A DNA stretch of 23,151 nucleotides, from IMG/VR virus record IMGVR_UViG_3300027963_000354, positions 1 through 23,151 of that record; one strand, given 5' to 3'. Positions 1-7,385 of this stretch are shown in pieces; the first letter of the stretch is position 1, and each line of letters opens with the position of its first letter. Source of the stretch: a virus. The notes under the pieces are model-generated. The model was not told the DNA's origin and made no database searches. It saw only the letters and a list, made by a program, of their open reading frames with translations. Position numbers and translations under genes: made by a program.

Positions 1-1026
1 CCTACGGGTGTAACTGGTTCAACTGGACCTACAGGTATAACAGGTATAAATTGGCGAGCAGCCTTTGATTTTGTTGAATATAATGTCCGTGATGTAGTTC
101 AGTACAACGGCAGTACATATTTTTGTAACACATTTATTGCAAGCGGGGATATTGCCTCACATATTCCTGGCTCATCTGCAAGGTGGGATTTACTTTCAGG
201 TAAAGGCAATACTGGAGTTACAGGTCAGACTGGTGCTACAGGTATCACTGGAGCAGTAGGTAACACAGGTGCAAACGGTAATACGGGTGCAACTGGAGCA
301 GTTGGTAATACTGGTGCAGTTGGTAATACTGGTGCAGTTGGAAACACGGGTGCAACAGGATTAACTGGGGTTACTGGTGCAACTGGAACAACTGGTTCTC
401 AAGGCACATTATCTGTTGCTACAACAACTCCACCCGCAACTCCTCAAACAGGAGATGCGTGGTATGACTCTGCAAGTGGAAATTTATATGTTTATTATGA
501 TAGTTATTGGGTAGAGGCAGCGAGTGCTAATGATGGGCCTACTGGAAATACAGGATCAACGGGTGCAACTGGACCTACTGGCACTGCAACTTTAAATAGA
601 TACCGTTTTGTAGCCGCAGGCGGTGAGACTGGGGTTTCTGGAGCAGATGCAAACTCAGTAACACTTGCGTATACGGCAGGCTATGAGCAAGTATTTCTTA
701 ATGGAGTTTTACTTGTAAGAGGAACGGATTACACCGCAACTAATGGAACCTCAATTGCTAGCCTTTCAGCTCTGGCTGTTAATGACATTGTTGAGGTACT
801 TGCAATTGGTGCATATAACGTAGCAAACGCAGTTCTTTCAACTACAATTAACGCAAAAGGTGACTTACTTGTAGGTACTGCTGATGACACTATTGGTAGA
901 CTTGCGGTAGGAACTAATGGGTATTACTTACAAGCAGATTCCACAGCAGGCACAGGTCTTGCTTGGGGTGCAATAGATACAACATCAAACGCAGACATAA
1001 TAATGACTATTATGGGTGCATACTAA
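1..1026 (+). CDS. Collagen-like tail fibre protein, 5'-truncated
   Basis: The reading frame is open from the left edge to TAA at 1024-1026; 341 residues are visible and the N-terminus is missing. Three collagen-like Gly-X-Y stretches lie at about residues 1-15, 67-135 and 181-195, rich in Thr, Asn and Ala (units such as [12 protein letters not shown]). Residues about 17-66 ([17 protein letters not shown], Tyr/Trp-rich, ending RWDLLSGKG) look like a small CBM5/12-type carbohydrate-binding module between collagen segments. Residues about 217-265 ([16 protein letters not shown]) match a module in the fibre at 3738-5336. The end (about 281-320, [17 protein letters not shown]) is the KGD module shared with three fibre genes downstream. 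It probably forms a trimeric fibre that binds a surface glycan. Role is inferred from modules; exact family unknown. Confidence 0.85.
   Translation, partial: PTGVTGSTGPTGITGINWRAAFDFVEYNVRDVVQYNGSTYFCNTFIASGDIASHIPGSSARWDLLSGKGNTGVTGQTGATGITGAVGNTGANGNTGATGAVGNTGAVGNTGAVGNTGATGLTGVTGATGTTGSQGTLSVATTTPPATPQTGDAWYDSASGNLYVYYDSYWVEAASANDGPTGNTGSTGATGPTGTATLNRYRFVAAGGETGVSGADANSVTLAYTAGYEQVFLNGVLLVRGTDYTATNGTSIASLSALAVNDIVEVLAIGAYNVANAVLSTTINAKGDLLVGTADDTIGRLAVGTNGYYLQADSTAGTGLAWGAIDTTSNADIIMTIMGAY
298..351 (+). repeat. Tandem 18-bp repeat in collagen-like coding region
   Basis: Three consecutive 18-base units begin GCAGTTGGTAATACTGGT. The first two are identical and the third has three changes. 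They encode repeated AVGNTG and are in frame, so slippage would lengthen or shorten the collagen-like rod without breaking the gene. Confidence 0.85.
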
Positions 1027-1044
1027 GAGAAAAGGTAGTAACTA

Positions 1045-1347
1045 ATGGCTACAGTATCAAAGGCGCTCTTTCGTGGAGCAGCAGCAACATCAAGCACAAC
1101 CCTATACACAGTCCCTGCATCAACTACAGCAGTAGTGACTAATATACTAGTAACTAATACTGCTGCAGGGGCTGCCACATTTCGCATATTATTAGACGAT
1201 GTTCAAGTTGCTAGTGATATAGCAATTGCAGCAAATGATACAATTACTATTGACCTTAAACAGGTACTTGCTACAACTAAAACAATTAAAGGTTTAGCAT
1301 CTGCAACTACAGTTAATTTTCATATTTCAGGAGTGGAGATAGCCTAA
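1045..1347 (+). CDS. Small virion/tail-associated protein, 100 aa
   Basis: A 100-residue Thr/Ala/Val-rich protein with alternating strand-like segments (YTVPASTTAVVTNILVTN, TFRILLDDVQVA) suggesting a small beta-sandwich. It has no membrane segment or catalytic motif. A purine-rich AGAAAAGG precedes the ATG. Its TAA overlaps the ATG of the next gene by one base (TAATG), so the two are probably translationally coupled. It lies between a collagen-like fibre and a glycine-rich adhesin-like protein, so a head-fibre, tail-fibre or baseplate-decoration role is inferred. No specific family is recognised. Confidence 0.75.
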   Translation: MATVSKALFRGAAATSSTTLYTVPASTTAVVTNILVTNTAAGAATFRILLDDVQVASDIAIAANDTITIDLKQVLATTKTIKGLASATTVNFHISGVEIA

Positions 1348-2225
1348 TGGCTGTACGCAGTATTAAAGGTTCAGGTTTAAAAAATTTAAATATAAGAACT
1401 ACTGTTTGGGACCAAACTGCATCAACTTCTATTACAGCGCAAGTTTTATTAGTTGGCGGTGGTGGTTCTGCCGTTAATCGTCACGGTGGTGGCGGTGCTG
1501 GTGGTGGTTATATTGCACACCCATCGTTTACTTTAAGGTCTGGAGATACAAATACTATTGTTGTAGGTTCTGGTGCTCCACCAAACTCAGGTGATTCTGG
1601 AAATATGGCAAATGGTGTTAATAGTACTCTTACTAATAGTCAAATTACACTAACTGCTTTAGGTGGCGGTTCAGGTGGAAACAATTCTTCTGGTTGGGGT
1701 GGTAAAGATGGTGGTTCTGGCGGTGGTGGTTCTGCAACTTATGGCGCTATAAAAGGATACGCTTTACAACCTAGTCAATCTGGAGACTCTGGAACTTATG
1801 GATTTGGAAGTGATGGCGGTAATGCAAGTGGTGACGCTGGTGGCGGTGGAGGTGGCGCAGGCGGCGGAGGTGGTAACGCTGGTAGTTCTACTTCAACTGG
1901 CGGCGGTGGTGCAGGAAAAACTTGGTTAAATGGAACAACTTATGCTGGTGGTGGATGTGGTGCTGGTAGAAGCAATCATAGCATTGGCAGTGGTGGAGCA
2001 GGTGGTGGCGGAAGTTATGGTTCTGCTGGTACTGCAAATACTGGCGGTGGTGGCGGTGGTGGCAATGATACCAGCAATAATGGTGGTGCTGGTGGTTCTG
2101 GTATTTGCATTATTCGTATGCCAGATACTAATTCTGCTAGTTCAACAACTGGTTCTCCAACCGTAACAACTGCAGGTGGATACCGTTATTATACATTTAC
2201 TGGAAGTGGGAGTCTTACATACTAA
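1347..2225 (+). CDS. Glycine-rich tail adhesin-like protein, 292 aa
   Basis: Long poly-Gly tracts (for example GGGGGGAGGGGG) alternate with short polar loops across roughly residues 36-255, followed by GGSGICIIRMP and a C-terminal GGYRYYTFTGSGSLTY. This layout is typical of Gly_rich-type phage and bacterial surface proteins and recalls the polyglycine-sandwich receptor-binding tip of T-even-like gp38 adhesins, where the loops between glycine strands set receptor specificity. The gene is coupled at both ends by TAATG overlaps (1347 and 2225). One cysteine pair candidate is present (GGGCGAG and GICII). A receptor-binding role is inferred from family resemblance. Confidence 0.75.
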   Translation: MAVRSIKGSGLKNLNIRTTVWDQTASTSITAQVLLVGGGGSAVNRHGGGGAGGGYIAHPSFTLRSGDTNTIVVGSGAPPNSGDSGNMANGVNSTLTNSQITLTALGGGSGGNNSSGWGGKDGGSGGGGSATYGAIKGYALQPSQSGDSGTYGFGSDGGNASGDAGGGGGGAGGGGGNAGSSTSTGGGGAGKTWLNGTTYAGGGCGAGRSNHSIGSGGAGGGGSYGSAGTANTGGGGGGGNDTSNNGGAGGSGICIIRMPDTNSASSTTGSPTVTTAGGYRYYTFTGSGSLTY

Positions 2226-2590
2226 TGGCACACTTTGCGAGATTAAATGAAAATAATATAGTTACTGAAATAATTGTAGTTAATAATAATGAAATATTAT
2301 TTAATGGTGTAGAATCTGAATACAAAGGTACTGTATTTTGTCAATCATTATTTGGTGGCAATTGGAAACAGACTTCCTATAATAGCAATATTCGCAAGAA
2401 CTATGCAGGCATTGGTTATACCTATGATGCCGAAAGAGATGCTTTTATAGCACCTAAACCTTTTAACTCTTGGGTCTTAGATGAGGCTACTTGCCGTTGG
2501 CAAGCACCAACTCCTATGCCTACAACAGCAGGTAAGTTCTACTACTGGTCAGAGGATGACCTATCTTGGAGGGAAATAACCAATGACTAA
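2225..2590 (+). CDS. MAHFA-type small virion-associated protein (copy 1), 121 aa
   Basis: It begins MAHFARLNENNIVTEIIVV and contains a central block RKNYAGIGYTYDAERDAF followed by SWVLDEATCRWQAP. A paralogue at 7386-7754 shares all these blocks. From memory, related proteins are common beside fibre genes in aquatic tailed phages, but no biochemical function is known to me; tail-fibre accessory or assembly protein is a guess. It starts in the TAATG overlap with the glycine-rich gene, and its end overlaps the next gene by 8 bases in another frame. It is soluble, without signal peptide or membrane segment. Confidence 0.8.
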   Translation: MAHFARLNENNIVTEIIVVNNNEILFNGVESEYKGTVFCQSLFGGNWKQTSYNSNIRKNYAGIGYTYDAERDAFIAPKPFNSWVLDEATCRWQAPTPMPTTAGKFYYWSEDDLSWREITND

Positions 2591-3329
2591 AGCAAGAGAC
2601 CTAGCAAACGCAGGTACCGCACTAAGTGCCGTATCAGCAACTGAGTTAGGGTATGTAGATGGTGTTACCTCTGCTATCCAAACACAGATTGATGGCAAAC
2701 AGGCAATTAATGCCAATGTATCTACAACTGAACTTGGATACCTAGATGGAGTAACGTCTTCTATTCAAACACAATTAGATGCTAAGACTGCGAAGGCTAC
2801 CCTTACAACTAAAGGTGATATATATGCAGCAACTGCTGCAGACACAGTTGCTAGATTAGCCGTAGGTGCAAACGGCACAGTCTTAACTGCTGCCTCTGGT
2901 CAGGCAACTGGATTACAGTGGGCTGCTTTGCCTTCATCAAATCCTACAACTGCTGATGCTGCAATTGCAACAAGTCAAACCACTGATTCAAACAGTTACA
3001 CAAACTTAGCAACTGTCGGTCCTGAAGTAACACTTACAACTGGCACAAAAGTTTTAGTTATTATTACTGCAAAATTTAACGATGCTCCAAATAATGGTTC
3101 ATTTATGTCTTATGCAGTTTCAGGCGCAACCACAATTGCAGCACAAAATTCAACTGCACTTTCGTCAGAATTTGCCGCTGACAGCCTAACCTTGAATTTG
3201 CAAATGAGCAGGGCTTCAGTAATTACTGTAAATGCTGGTTCAAATACTTTCACGGCCAAATATAAATCACCTGGCTTTGGAAGTAGAACTTGGTCAAACC
3301 GTGAAATCTTTGTAATGAATCTTAATTAA
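2583..3329 (+). CDS. Tail fibre protein with LGYxDGVTS repeats and KGD module, 248 aa
   Basis: The N-terminus MTKARDLANAGTALSAVSA is a type often found in phage fibres. Two 20-residue repeats follow (residues about 20-39 and 49-68; ELGYVDGVTSAIQTQ and ELGYLDGVTSSIQTQ), probably a trimeric spacer. Residues about 77-114 are the KGD module (TTKGDIYAATAADTVARL, then ATGLQW). The C-terminal 130 residues are strand-rich and likely the receptor-facing domain. The start overlaps the preceding gene by 8 bases. It is followed after 8 bases by a small gene, the first of the fibre plus small-gene pairs. Confidence 0.8.
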   Translation: MTKARDLANAGTALSAVSATELGYVDGVTSAIQTQIDGKQAINANVSTTELGYLDGVTSSIQTQLDAKTAKATLTTKGDIYAATAADTVARLAVGANGTVLTAASGQATGLQWAALPSSNPTTADAAIATSQTTDSNSYTNLATVGPEVTLTTGTKVLVIITAKFNDAPNNGSFMSYAVSGATTIAAQNSTALSSEFAADSLTLNLQMSRASVITVNAGSNTFTAKYKSPGFGSRTWSNREIFVMNLN

Positions 3330-3337
3330 GGAGAAAA

Positions 3338-3598
3338 ATGGCAACTACATCAAAGGAAATTAATTTAAGTCAATTAAGCCGTGAGTTGGGTGATAAAGGT
3401 TTAATCGCAGATTTTAATAATCCACAAGAAAAACTTATATTACCTGCTGATGGTGTTGAGTTAACTGAAATAGAATTAGAATCTGCTATTGCTGCTCACG
3501 TTGCTATTGATGAAGAAGCAATAAGAGCAACTGCCAAGGCAGCCGTTCTAGCACAGTTGGGTATTACAGAAGAGCAGGCAAAACTTTTACTTTCTTAA
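3338..3598 (+). CDS. Small fibre-trailing protein, 86 aa
   Basis: A well-placed AAGGAG lies just before the ATG. The C-terminus (AKAAVLAQLGITEEQAKLLLS) matches the C-termini of the small proteins at 6208-6423 (RQAVLDRLGLTAEEAQLLLG) and more loosely 7087-7305. The middle is acidic and probably helical (ELTEIELESAIAAHV). Its position directly after a fibre gene, repeated in other pairs here, suggests a chaperone or capping partner of the fibre, comparable in arrangement to tail-fibre assembly proteins. That role is inferred; no sequence match to a characterised chaperone is claimed. Confidence 0.75.
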   Translation: MATTSKEINLSQLSRELGDKGLIADFNNPQEKLILPADGVELTEIELESAIAAHVAIDEEAIRATAKAAVLAQLGITEEQAKLLLS

Positions 3599-3609
3599 GG
3601 AGCACTTTG

Positions 3610-3684
3610 ATGGCAGTAATAATGGATAGACCCCTTTCTAGGGCTATAAATCCTTTAAAATCGCGCCTTAAAAATCAGTTTTAA
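3610..3684 (+). CDS. Possible micro-ORF, 24 aa
   Basis: ATG at 3610 is preceded by TAAGGAG at 7-8 bases spacing and runs to TAA at 3682-3684. The product (MAVIMDRPLSRAINPLKSRL...) is short, basic and has no recognisable motif. It sits in the otherwise gene-free 139 bases between the small gene at 3338 and the fibre at 3738. The ribosome binding site is the main support; it could equally be a decayed gene end. Confidence 0.3.
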   Translation: MAVIMDRPLSRAINPLKSRLKNQF

Positions 3685-3709
3685 ACTATTAACGCAGGTA
3701 ATTACCCAC

Positions 3710-3715
3710 TATAAT
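3710..3715 (+). promoter_or_regulatory. Candidate -10 element before the second collagen-like fibre
   Basis: A perfect TATAAT lies 22 bases before the ATG at 3738 and would start a leader of about 16 bases carrying the strong AGGAGG. No good -35 is visible; TTAACG at 3689-3694 has 15-base spacing. The intergenic position supports it. Compare the candidates at 7349 and 9903. Confidence 0.45.
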
Positions 3716-3737
3716 ACTTAGGTAACTAGGAGGAACC

Positions 3738-5336
3738 ATGCCAGCAATAGATTTTCCTAACTCGCCATCTGTCAACGACACACATACCGTTGGCAATCGT
3801 GTTTGGAAGTGGAATGGCACTGTCTGGGAGGTCGTTCGTTCGACTGTTCCTTATTCAACAGGGGCAACTGGTGCTACGGGTGCAACGGGTAGTACAGGAC
3901 CTACTGGTCAAACGGGTGCTAATGGAAATACAGGGGCAACTGGCAATACAGGGGCAACTGGCAATACAGGTGTTACGGGGCAAACTGGCCCAACAGGAAT
4001 GGCATTTGCACAAACTACTGAACCAGCAAATCCAGTAGATGGTCTTATTTGGGTAGATACAGATGGGGCAGTAGTTGGTCAAGCAGTAACTCGCTGGTCA
4101 AAGGCTCCTACTGGTGGTACAACATCATTAACTGGATTAGATGATAGTTCAGTTACATTAAGTTACACAGCAGGATATGAGCAGGTATACCGAAACGGTA
4201 CGCTTTTATCTCGTGGCAATGATTACACGGCAACAAATGGCACATCTATCACCTTAATTGATGCAACTCTTACGGGCGATATCATTGAGGTAATTGGTAG
4301 TGCAGTACTTGCTATTGCAGATGTTTACACACAGGCTCAAGTTAACAGCGGTTTTATTCCACAAACTACAAACTTCTTTGCTGGTAAGAATAAAATCATT
4401 AATGGTGACTTTGGTGTATGGCAAAGAGGTACTTCTATAGCAGGAACTGGGTCAGAAACATTTTCTGCTGACCGATTCCTATGGATAGGCGATGGTTCAG
4501 GTGGTACTCGTACATTTAGTCGTCAGACTATGGGATATGGAGATATTGCAGGATATGAATACCCATACTTTTTCCGATTCAATCAAAGCGTTGCTGGAAC
4601 TGGTGCAAGTTACAATTACATTTGCCAAAGAATTGAAAACGCAAACACATTTGCTGGTCAAACTGTAACATTTAGTTTTTGGGCTAAGGCTTCATCAACT
4701 ACAACATTGCCTGCAATCTATGCTCGTCAGCGTTTTGGTTCAGGCGGTTCTTCTGAAACAAGCACAACTGTTGCATCAAGTATTTCAGTTACAACATCTT
4801 GGCAACGATTTACATATTCTTTTACAGTTCCATCTATTGCTGGTAAAACTGTTGGTACTGGTTCATATTTGACTATGGATGTTTACCATCCAATTAACTC
4901 TACTTTTACAGTAGATACTTTTGGCTGGCAACTAGAAGCAGGTTCAACAGCAACAGCCTTCCAAACTGCAACAGGAACTGTTCAAGGCGAGTTAGCCGCT
5001 TGTCAAAGGTATTACAACAGATACACGGCTACTGGTGTTTATTCATCTTTTGCAAGTTCGGCCTTCGCTCAAAGTACAACAGCGGGAACTGGTTTATTTG
5101 CTTTTCCAATAGAAATGCGAATTGCTCCAACAGCAATAGATAGTTCGACTTTGGCTTTTAGCAAATGGGATAATACTCATTATGCAATGAGTTCAGTGAC
5201 TTTAGACTCAGCAACAACTAGCACAAAAAATGCTTATGTATATGGAACAGGGTCTGGTATGACTGCTGGAAATATCGGCTATTTTGGCGCAAACAATTCA
5301 GCATCGGCTTACATCGGATTTAGTGCGGAGTTATAA
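3738..5336 (+). CDS. Collagen-like tail fibre protein, 532 aa
   Basis: Domains in order: an N-terminal attachment-like segment (residues 1-35, [20 protein letters not shown]...), a collagen-like rod (about 41-87, [20 protein letters not shown] and onward, Thr/Asn in the Y position), a module at about 134-188 ([16 protein letters not shown]) shared with the fibre at 1-1026, and from about 217 a long strand-rich C-terminal region starting [14 protein letters not shown], a motif common at the start of phage receptor-binding or jelly-roll carbohydrate-binding domains. The ATG follows a strong AGGAGG and an upstream TATAAT. It is followed within 3 bases by a tiny gene. It is probably a trimeric host-recognition fibre. 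Confidence 0.88.
   Translation: MPAIDFPNSPSVNDTHTVGNRVWKWNGTVWEVVRSTVPYSTGATGATGATGSTGPTGQTGANGNTGATGNTGATGNTGVTGQTGPTGMAFAQTTEPANPVDGLIWVDTDGAVVGQAVTRWSKAPTGGTTSLTGLDDSSVTLSYTAGYEQVYRNGTLLSRGNDYTATNGTSITLIDATLTGDIIEVIGSAVLAIADVYTQAQVNSGFIPQTTNFFAGKNKIINGDFGVWQRGTSIAGTGSETFSADRFLWIGDGSGGTRTFSRQTMGYGDIAGYEYPYFFRFNQSVAGTGASYNYICQRIENANTFAGQTVTFSFWAKASSTTTLPAIYARQRFGSGGSSETSTTVASSISVTTSWQRFTYSFTVPSIAGKTVGTGSYLTMDVYHPINSTFTVDTFGWQLEAGSTATAFQTATGTVQGELAACQRYYNRYTATGVYSSFASSAFAQSTTAGTGLFAFPIEMRIAPTAIDSSTLAFSKWDNTHYAMSSVTLDSATTSTKNAYVYGTGSGMTAGNIGYFGANNSASAYIGFSAEL
3924..3977 (+). repeat. Tandem 18-bp repeat in collagen-like rod
   Basis: Three in-frame 18-base units of the form GGCAATACAGGGGCAACT encode [18 protein letters not shown]. 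They are of the same unit size and coding as the repeat at 298-351 but with different codons, so the two rods appear to have expanded separately or diverged after copying. Confidence 0.85.
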
Positions 5337-5338
5337 AA

Positions 5339-5488
5339 ATGGATAATGTATCTTTTATTAAAGTTTTAGAATCAGACGGTGTTGAAAGAGAACACGCCAT
5401 TATTGACCACGGCAACGAGCAATTTACCTCAATGCTTAAATCAACTTATGATGAAATGATTGCTCAACAACTACTAGGAGGCAACTAA
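5339..5488 (+). CDS. Tiny fibre-trailing protein, 49 aa
   Basis: ATG at 5339 to TAA at 5486-5488; the product begins MDNVSFIKVLESDGVEREHA and ends AQQLLGGN. The ending is the same as that of the 71-residue protein at 6208-6423 (QLLLGGN). The gene sits 2 bases after the collagen-like fibre, as the other small genes follow their fibres, so it is probably a functional member of the small-gene set. Its last codons contain the AGGAGG used by the fibre gene at 5492. No strong ribosome binding site is seen before its own ATG, so coupling to the upstream fibre is likely. Confidence 0.65.
   Translation: MDNVSFIKVLESDGVEREHAIIDHGNEQFTSMLKSTYDEMIAQQLLGGN
5471..5487 (+). repeat. Cassette-joint repeat, copy 1 (carries RBS)
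   Basis: CTACTAGGAGGCAACTA encodes the C-terminal LLGGN and supplies AGGAGG for the ATG at 5492. It matches copy 2 at 6406-6422 in 16 of 17 positions. Confidence 0.75.
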
Positions 5489-5491
5489 CCA

Positions 5492-6208
5492 ATGGCAACA
5501 ATTAGTAATACCCCTAGACCAGGTTATGTTTATGACTCAACAGATGCTGTTTGGTATCCGATAGGCACTGGTACACACAGTCATAGTGAGATTGCTTCTA
5601 CAATAGTAGATGCTAAAGGGGATCTGATTACTGCTACGGCAGCAGATACCCCTGCTCGTCTTGGAGTAGGTGCTAATAATACAGTCCTTACGGCAGATAG
5701 TGCTGAGGCTACTGGTTTAAAGTGGGCAACACCTGTTGTTGGTGGAAATGTTTCTTGGTCATTGTTATCAACAACTTCTTTAACTGGTTCAAGTGTGTCT
5801 TTGACAGGATTAACCAATAATAATTATTTTGTTTGGTTGCAAGATTGGACAGGTTCATCAGCTGGTCAGGATGTAAGAATTACATTAAATAGCAATACAA
5901 CCGCTGCAAATTATGATGGTTTATATTTATACCCAACTATTTTTCAGGCCCAAAGTTATCGTGAAGCAATTGGTGCTTTTGATATTGGCAATATAAGTAG
6001 CACACAAGCTGGATTTGCTGAAATTAGTTCAGCGCAACAAAGTGGCTATAAAAAAATAAGGGCTTGGACTGCAAAAACTTCTGGAGGAACAGAGTATCAA
6101 GGGACAGAAGGATTTTTCAAAAGTTCTAGCGTTGTTTCAAGCATTCAAATTTTTGTGACTGGTGGAACTTTTTCTGGTGGAACTGCTTACCTATATGGAG
6201 GTTCATAA
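5492..6208 (+). CDS. Tail fibre protein with KGD module, 238 aa
   Basis: The N-terminus (PRPGYVYDSTDAVWYPIG) is a short Trp/Tyr attachment-like motif with a histidine pair (HSHSE). The KGD module follows at about residues 40-80 (AKGDLITATAADTPARLGVG, then EATGLKWATP). The C-terminal part is strand-rich and ends GGTAYLYGGS, resembling the ends of the proteins at 6423, 8042, 8608 and 9136, so it belongs to that receptor-facing domain family. The stop and the next ATG overlap by one base. Its ribosome binding site lies in the last codons of the preceding gene. Confidence 0.8.
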   Translation: MATISNTPRPGYVYDSTDAVWYPIGTGTHSHSEIASTIVDAKGDLITATAADTPARLGVGANNTVLTADSAEATGLKWATPVVGGNVSWSLLSTTSLTGSSVSLTGLTNNNYFVWLQDWTGSSAGQDVRITLNSNTTAANYDGLYLYPTIFQAQSYREAIGAFDIGNISSTQAGFAEISSAQQSGYKKIRAWTAKTSGGTEYQGTEGFFKSSSVVSSIQIFVTGGTFSGGTAYLYGGS

Positions 6209-6423
6209 TGACAAATCCAATAATTAAAATTGTTGATGTTTTAACTGGTGAGGAAATTGAACGGCCAATGAACAAAGATGAATTTGATGCTTACAAATTA
6301 GCAAGTTATGTAGATCCGCAAATTGCTGTTGAAGCACAAGCAAAAGCAACTGCACGACAAGCAGTTCTTGATCGTCTTGGTTTAACTGCCGAGGAAGCAC
6401 AACTACTACTAGGAGGTAACTAA
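6208..6423 (+). CDS. Small fibre-trailing protein, 71 aa
   Basis: It begins MTNPIIKIVDVLTGEEIERP, passes through an Ala/Gln-rich, helix-prone segment and ends ARQAVLDRLGLTAEEAQLLL plus GGN. Its N-terminus pairs with that of the 72-residue protein at 7087 (MTKPIVRIHNIETDEVIDRE), and its C-terminus with 3338 and 5339. It begins in a one-base stop/start overlap with the fibre at 5492. Proteins of this design (beta N-terminus, helical middle, L.LTaEEa end) often follow fibre genes and are usually called tail-fibre assembly-like; the role is inferred. Confidence 0.75.
   Translation: MTNPIIKIVDVLTGEEIERPMNKDEFDAYKLASYVDPQIAVEAQAKATARQAVLDRLGLTAEEAQLLLGGN
6406..6422 (+). repeat. Cassette-joint repeat, copy 2 (carries RBS)
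   Basis: CTACTAGGAGGTAACTA encodes the end of the 71-residue protein and provides AGGAGG six bases before the ATG at 6423. It differs from copy 1 at 5471-5487 by one base. Confidence 0.75.
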
Positions 6424-7085
6424 TGGCTATAACTAAGGCCTCAAGTAATGCAGTTGCACCGGCAGCCAAGGGAGATCTAGTTGTAGGTAGTGCTACTAAT
6501 GACTCTGGTGTTCTTGCGGTAGGAAGCACTGACCAAGTATTAACAGTTGATTCAACTACTGCTACTGGTTTGAAGTGGGCAACTCCTGCTGCTGGTGGTA
6601 TGACTTTATTATCAACTACAACTCTTTCAGGTGCAACAACAACTATTTCATCAATAAGTGGTTCATACAATACTTTGTTTGGAATTGTAACAGGTATGAC
6701 AAATGCAACAGGAAATGGTCAATATAGAATTGCACCAAATGGTTCTACAACTACTTCATTTAATATACATGTTGGCAATGCAGTGACTCCAACATGGCAA
6801 TCCACAACCGCTTCTTATTTAATGATAAGCACTGGGGGTGGCGAAGCGCCAGACCGCACAAGTGCTTCAAATGCCATTGCTTTCACCATTAACAACTATA
6901 CAAGCACAACTGCACACAAACCATTTCAGGTATATGGTTATTACAATGTAAGCAATAGTGCAAGCGACCAAGCATTTACATGTTTTGGTGGCATTCAAAC
7001 AACTTCTGCAATAACATCACTTGTATTTTCAAATGATGGTGGGAATTTATCAACAGGCACAGTCCTACTTTACGGGGTGAAATAA
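6423..7085 (+). CDS. Tail fibre protein with KGD module, 220 aa
   Basis: A short N-terminal segment leads directly into the KGD module (about residues 16-57, AKGDLVVGSATNDSGVLAVG and TATGLKWATP). A strand-rich C-terminal domain ends SAITSLVFSNDGG...GTVLLYGVK. The last part shares a 21-base identical stretch (7001-7021) with the gene at 9136 (9561-9581), so the receptor-facing domain has been copied or exchanged between them. It is directly followed by the small gene at 7087. Confidence 0.8.
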   Translation: MAITKASSNAVAPAAKGDLVVGSATNDSGVLAVGSTDQVLTVDSTTATGLKWATPAAGGMTLLSTTTLSGATTTISSISGSYNTLFGIVTGMTNATGNGQYRIAPNGSTTTSFNIHVGNAVTPTWQSTTASYLMISTGGGEAPDRTSASNAIAFTINNYTSTTAHKPFQVYGYYNVSNSASDQAFTCFGGIQTTSAITSLVFSNDGGNLSTGTVLLYGVK

Positions 7086-7086
7086 T

Positions 7087-7305
7087 ATGACAAAACCAAT
7101 AGTAAGAATACATAACATTGAAACTGACGAGGTCATTGATAGAGAGATGGATGATGCTGAGTTTGCTCAATATCAAGCAGACCAAGCAGCACAGGCAATT
7201 GCACAAGCAGAGGCAGAAGCAAAGGCTCAGGCTAAAGCAACTGCCGAAGGCAAGTTAGCCGCACTCGGTTTAACTACTGATGATTTAAGGGCTTTAGGTT
7301 TATAG
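7087..7305 (+). CDS. Small fibre-trailing protein, 72 aa
   Basis: It starts MTKPIVRIHNIETDEVIDRE and has a long Ala/Gln/Glu helix-forming middle (QAAQAIAQAEAEAKAQAKAT), likely coiled-coil, ending KLAALGLTTDDLRALGL. It is paralogous to the product of 6208-6423 in both termini. The ATG follows the fibre stop by one base. A weak terminator-like hairpin comes directly after the stop. A fibre-partner role is inferred from the repeated pairing. Confidence 0.75.
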   Translation: MTKPIVRIHNIETDEVIDREMDDAEFAQYQADQAAQAIAQAEAEAKAQAKATAEGKLAALGLTTDDLRALGL

Positions 7306-7306
7306 C

Positions 7307-7327
7307 ACAATCTTGAGGGATTGTTTT
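7307..7327 (+). terminator. Weak intrinsic terminator candidate
   Basis: A perfect 6-base inverted repeat ACAATC/GATTGT with the loop TTGAGG is followed by TTT. The stem is short and AT-rich, but its place between a gene end and the promoter candidate at 7349 fits. Confidence 0.4.
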
Positions 7328-7348
7328 AAAGAGAACTTTAATCAGGCG

Positions 7349-7357
7349 TGGTATAAT
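7349..7357 (+). promoter_or_regulatory. Extended -10 promoter candidate
   Basis: TGGTATAAT is a complete extended -10 (TGn plus TATAAT) followed by TAG. It lies in an 80-base intergenic stretch after a terminator-like hairpin. Start of transcription near 7364 would give a leader of about 22 bases with AAGGAG before the ATG at 7386. The same TGGTATARTTAG core recurs at 9903. Confidence 0.55.
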
Positions 7358-7385
7358 TAGTATCAGAAATAAGGAGAAAAAAAAT

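Noticed and set aside
280-360. CRISPR-like spaced repeats
   Set aside because: The units are 18 bases, contiguous, in frame and encode Gly-X-Y; there are no unique spacers.
1930-2166. 78-aa Val/Leu-rich open frame in another frame of the glycine-rich gene
   Set aside because: GGT-rich DNA read one base out gives Val and Leu runs; there is no ribosome binding site and the glycine frame has a recognisable family pattern.
3855-4082. Cysteine-rich 75-aa open frame on the minus strand
   Set aside because: It is the antisense of the collagen-like repeats; the periodic Cys-Ser-Ile pattern is just the complement of the Gly-Thr-Ala codons, and the fibre on the plus strand is clearly the real gene.
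6224-6670. 148-aa minus-strand open frame over two fibre-cluster genes
   Set aside because: It covers two well-supported plus-strand genes with proper coupling and shows no family features.
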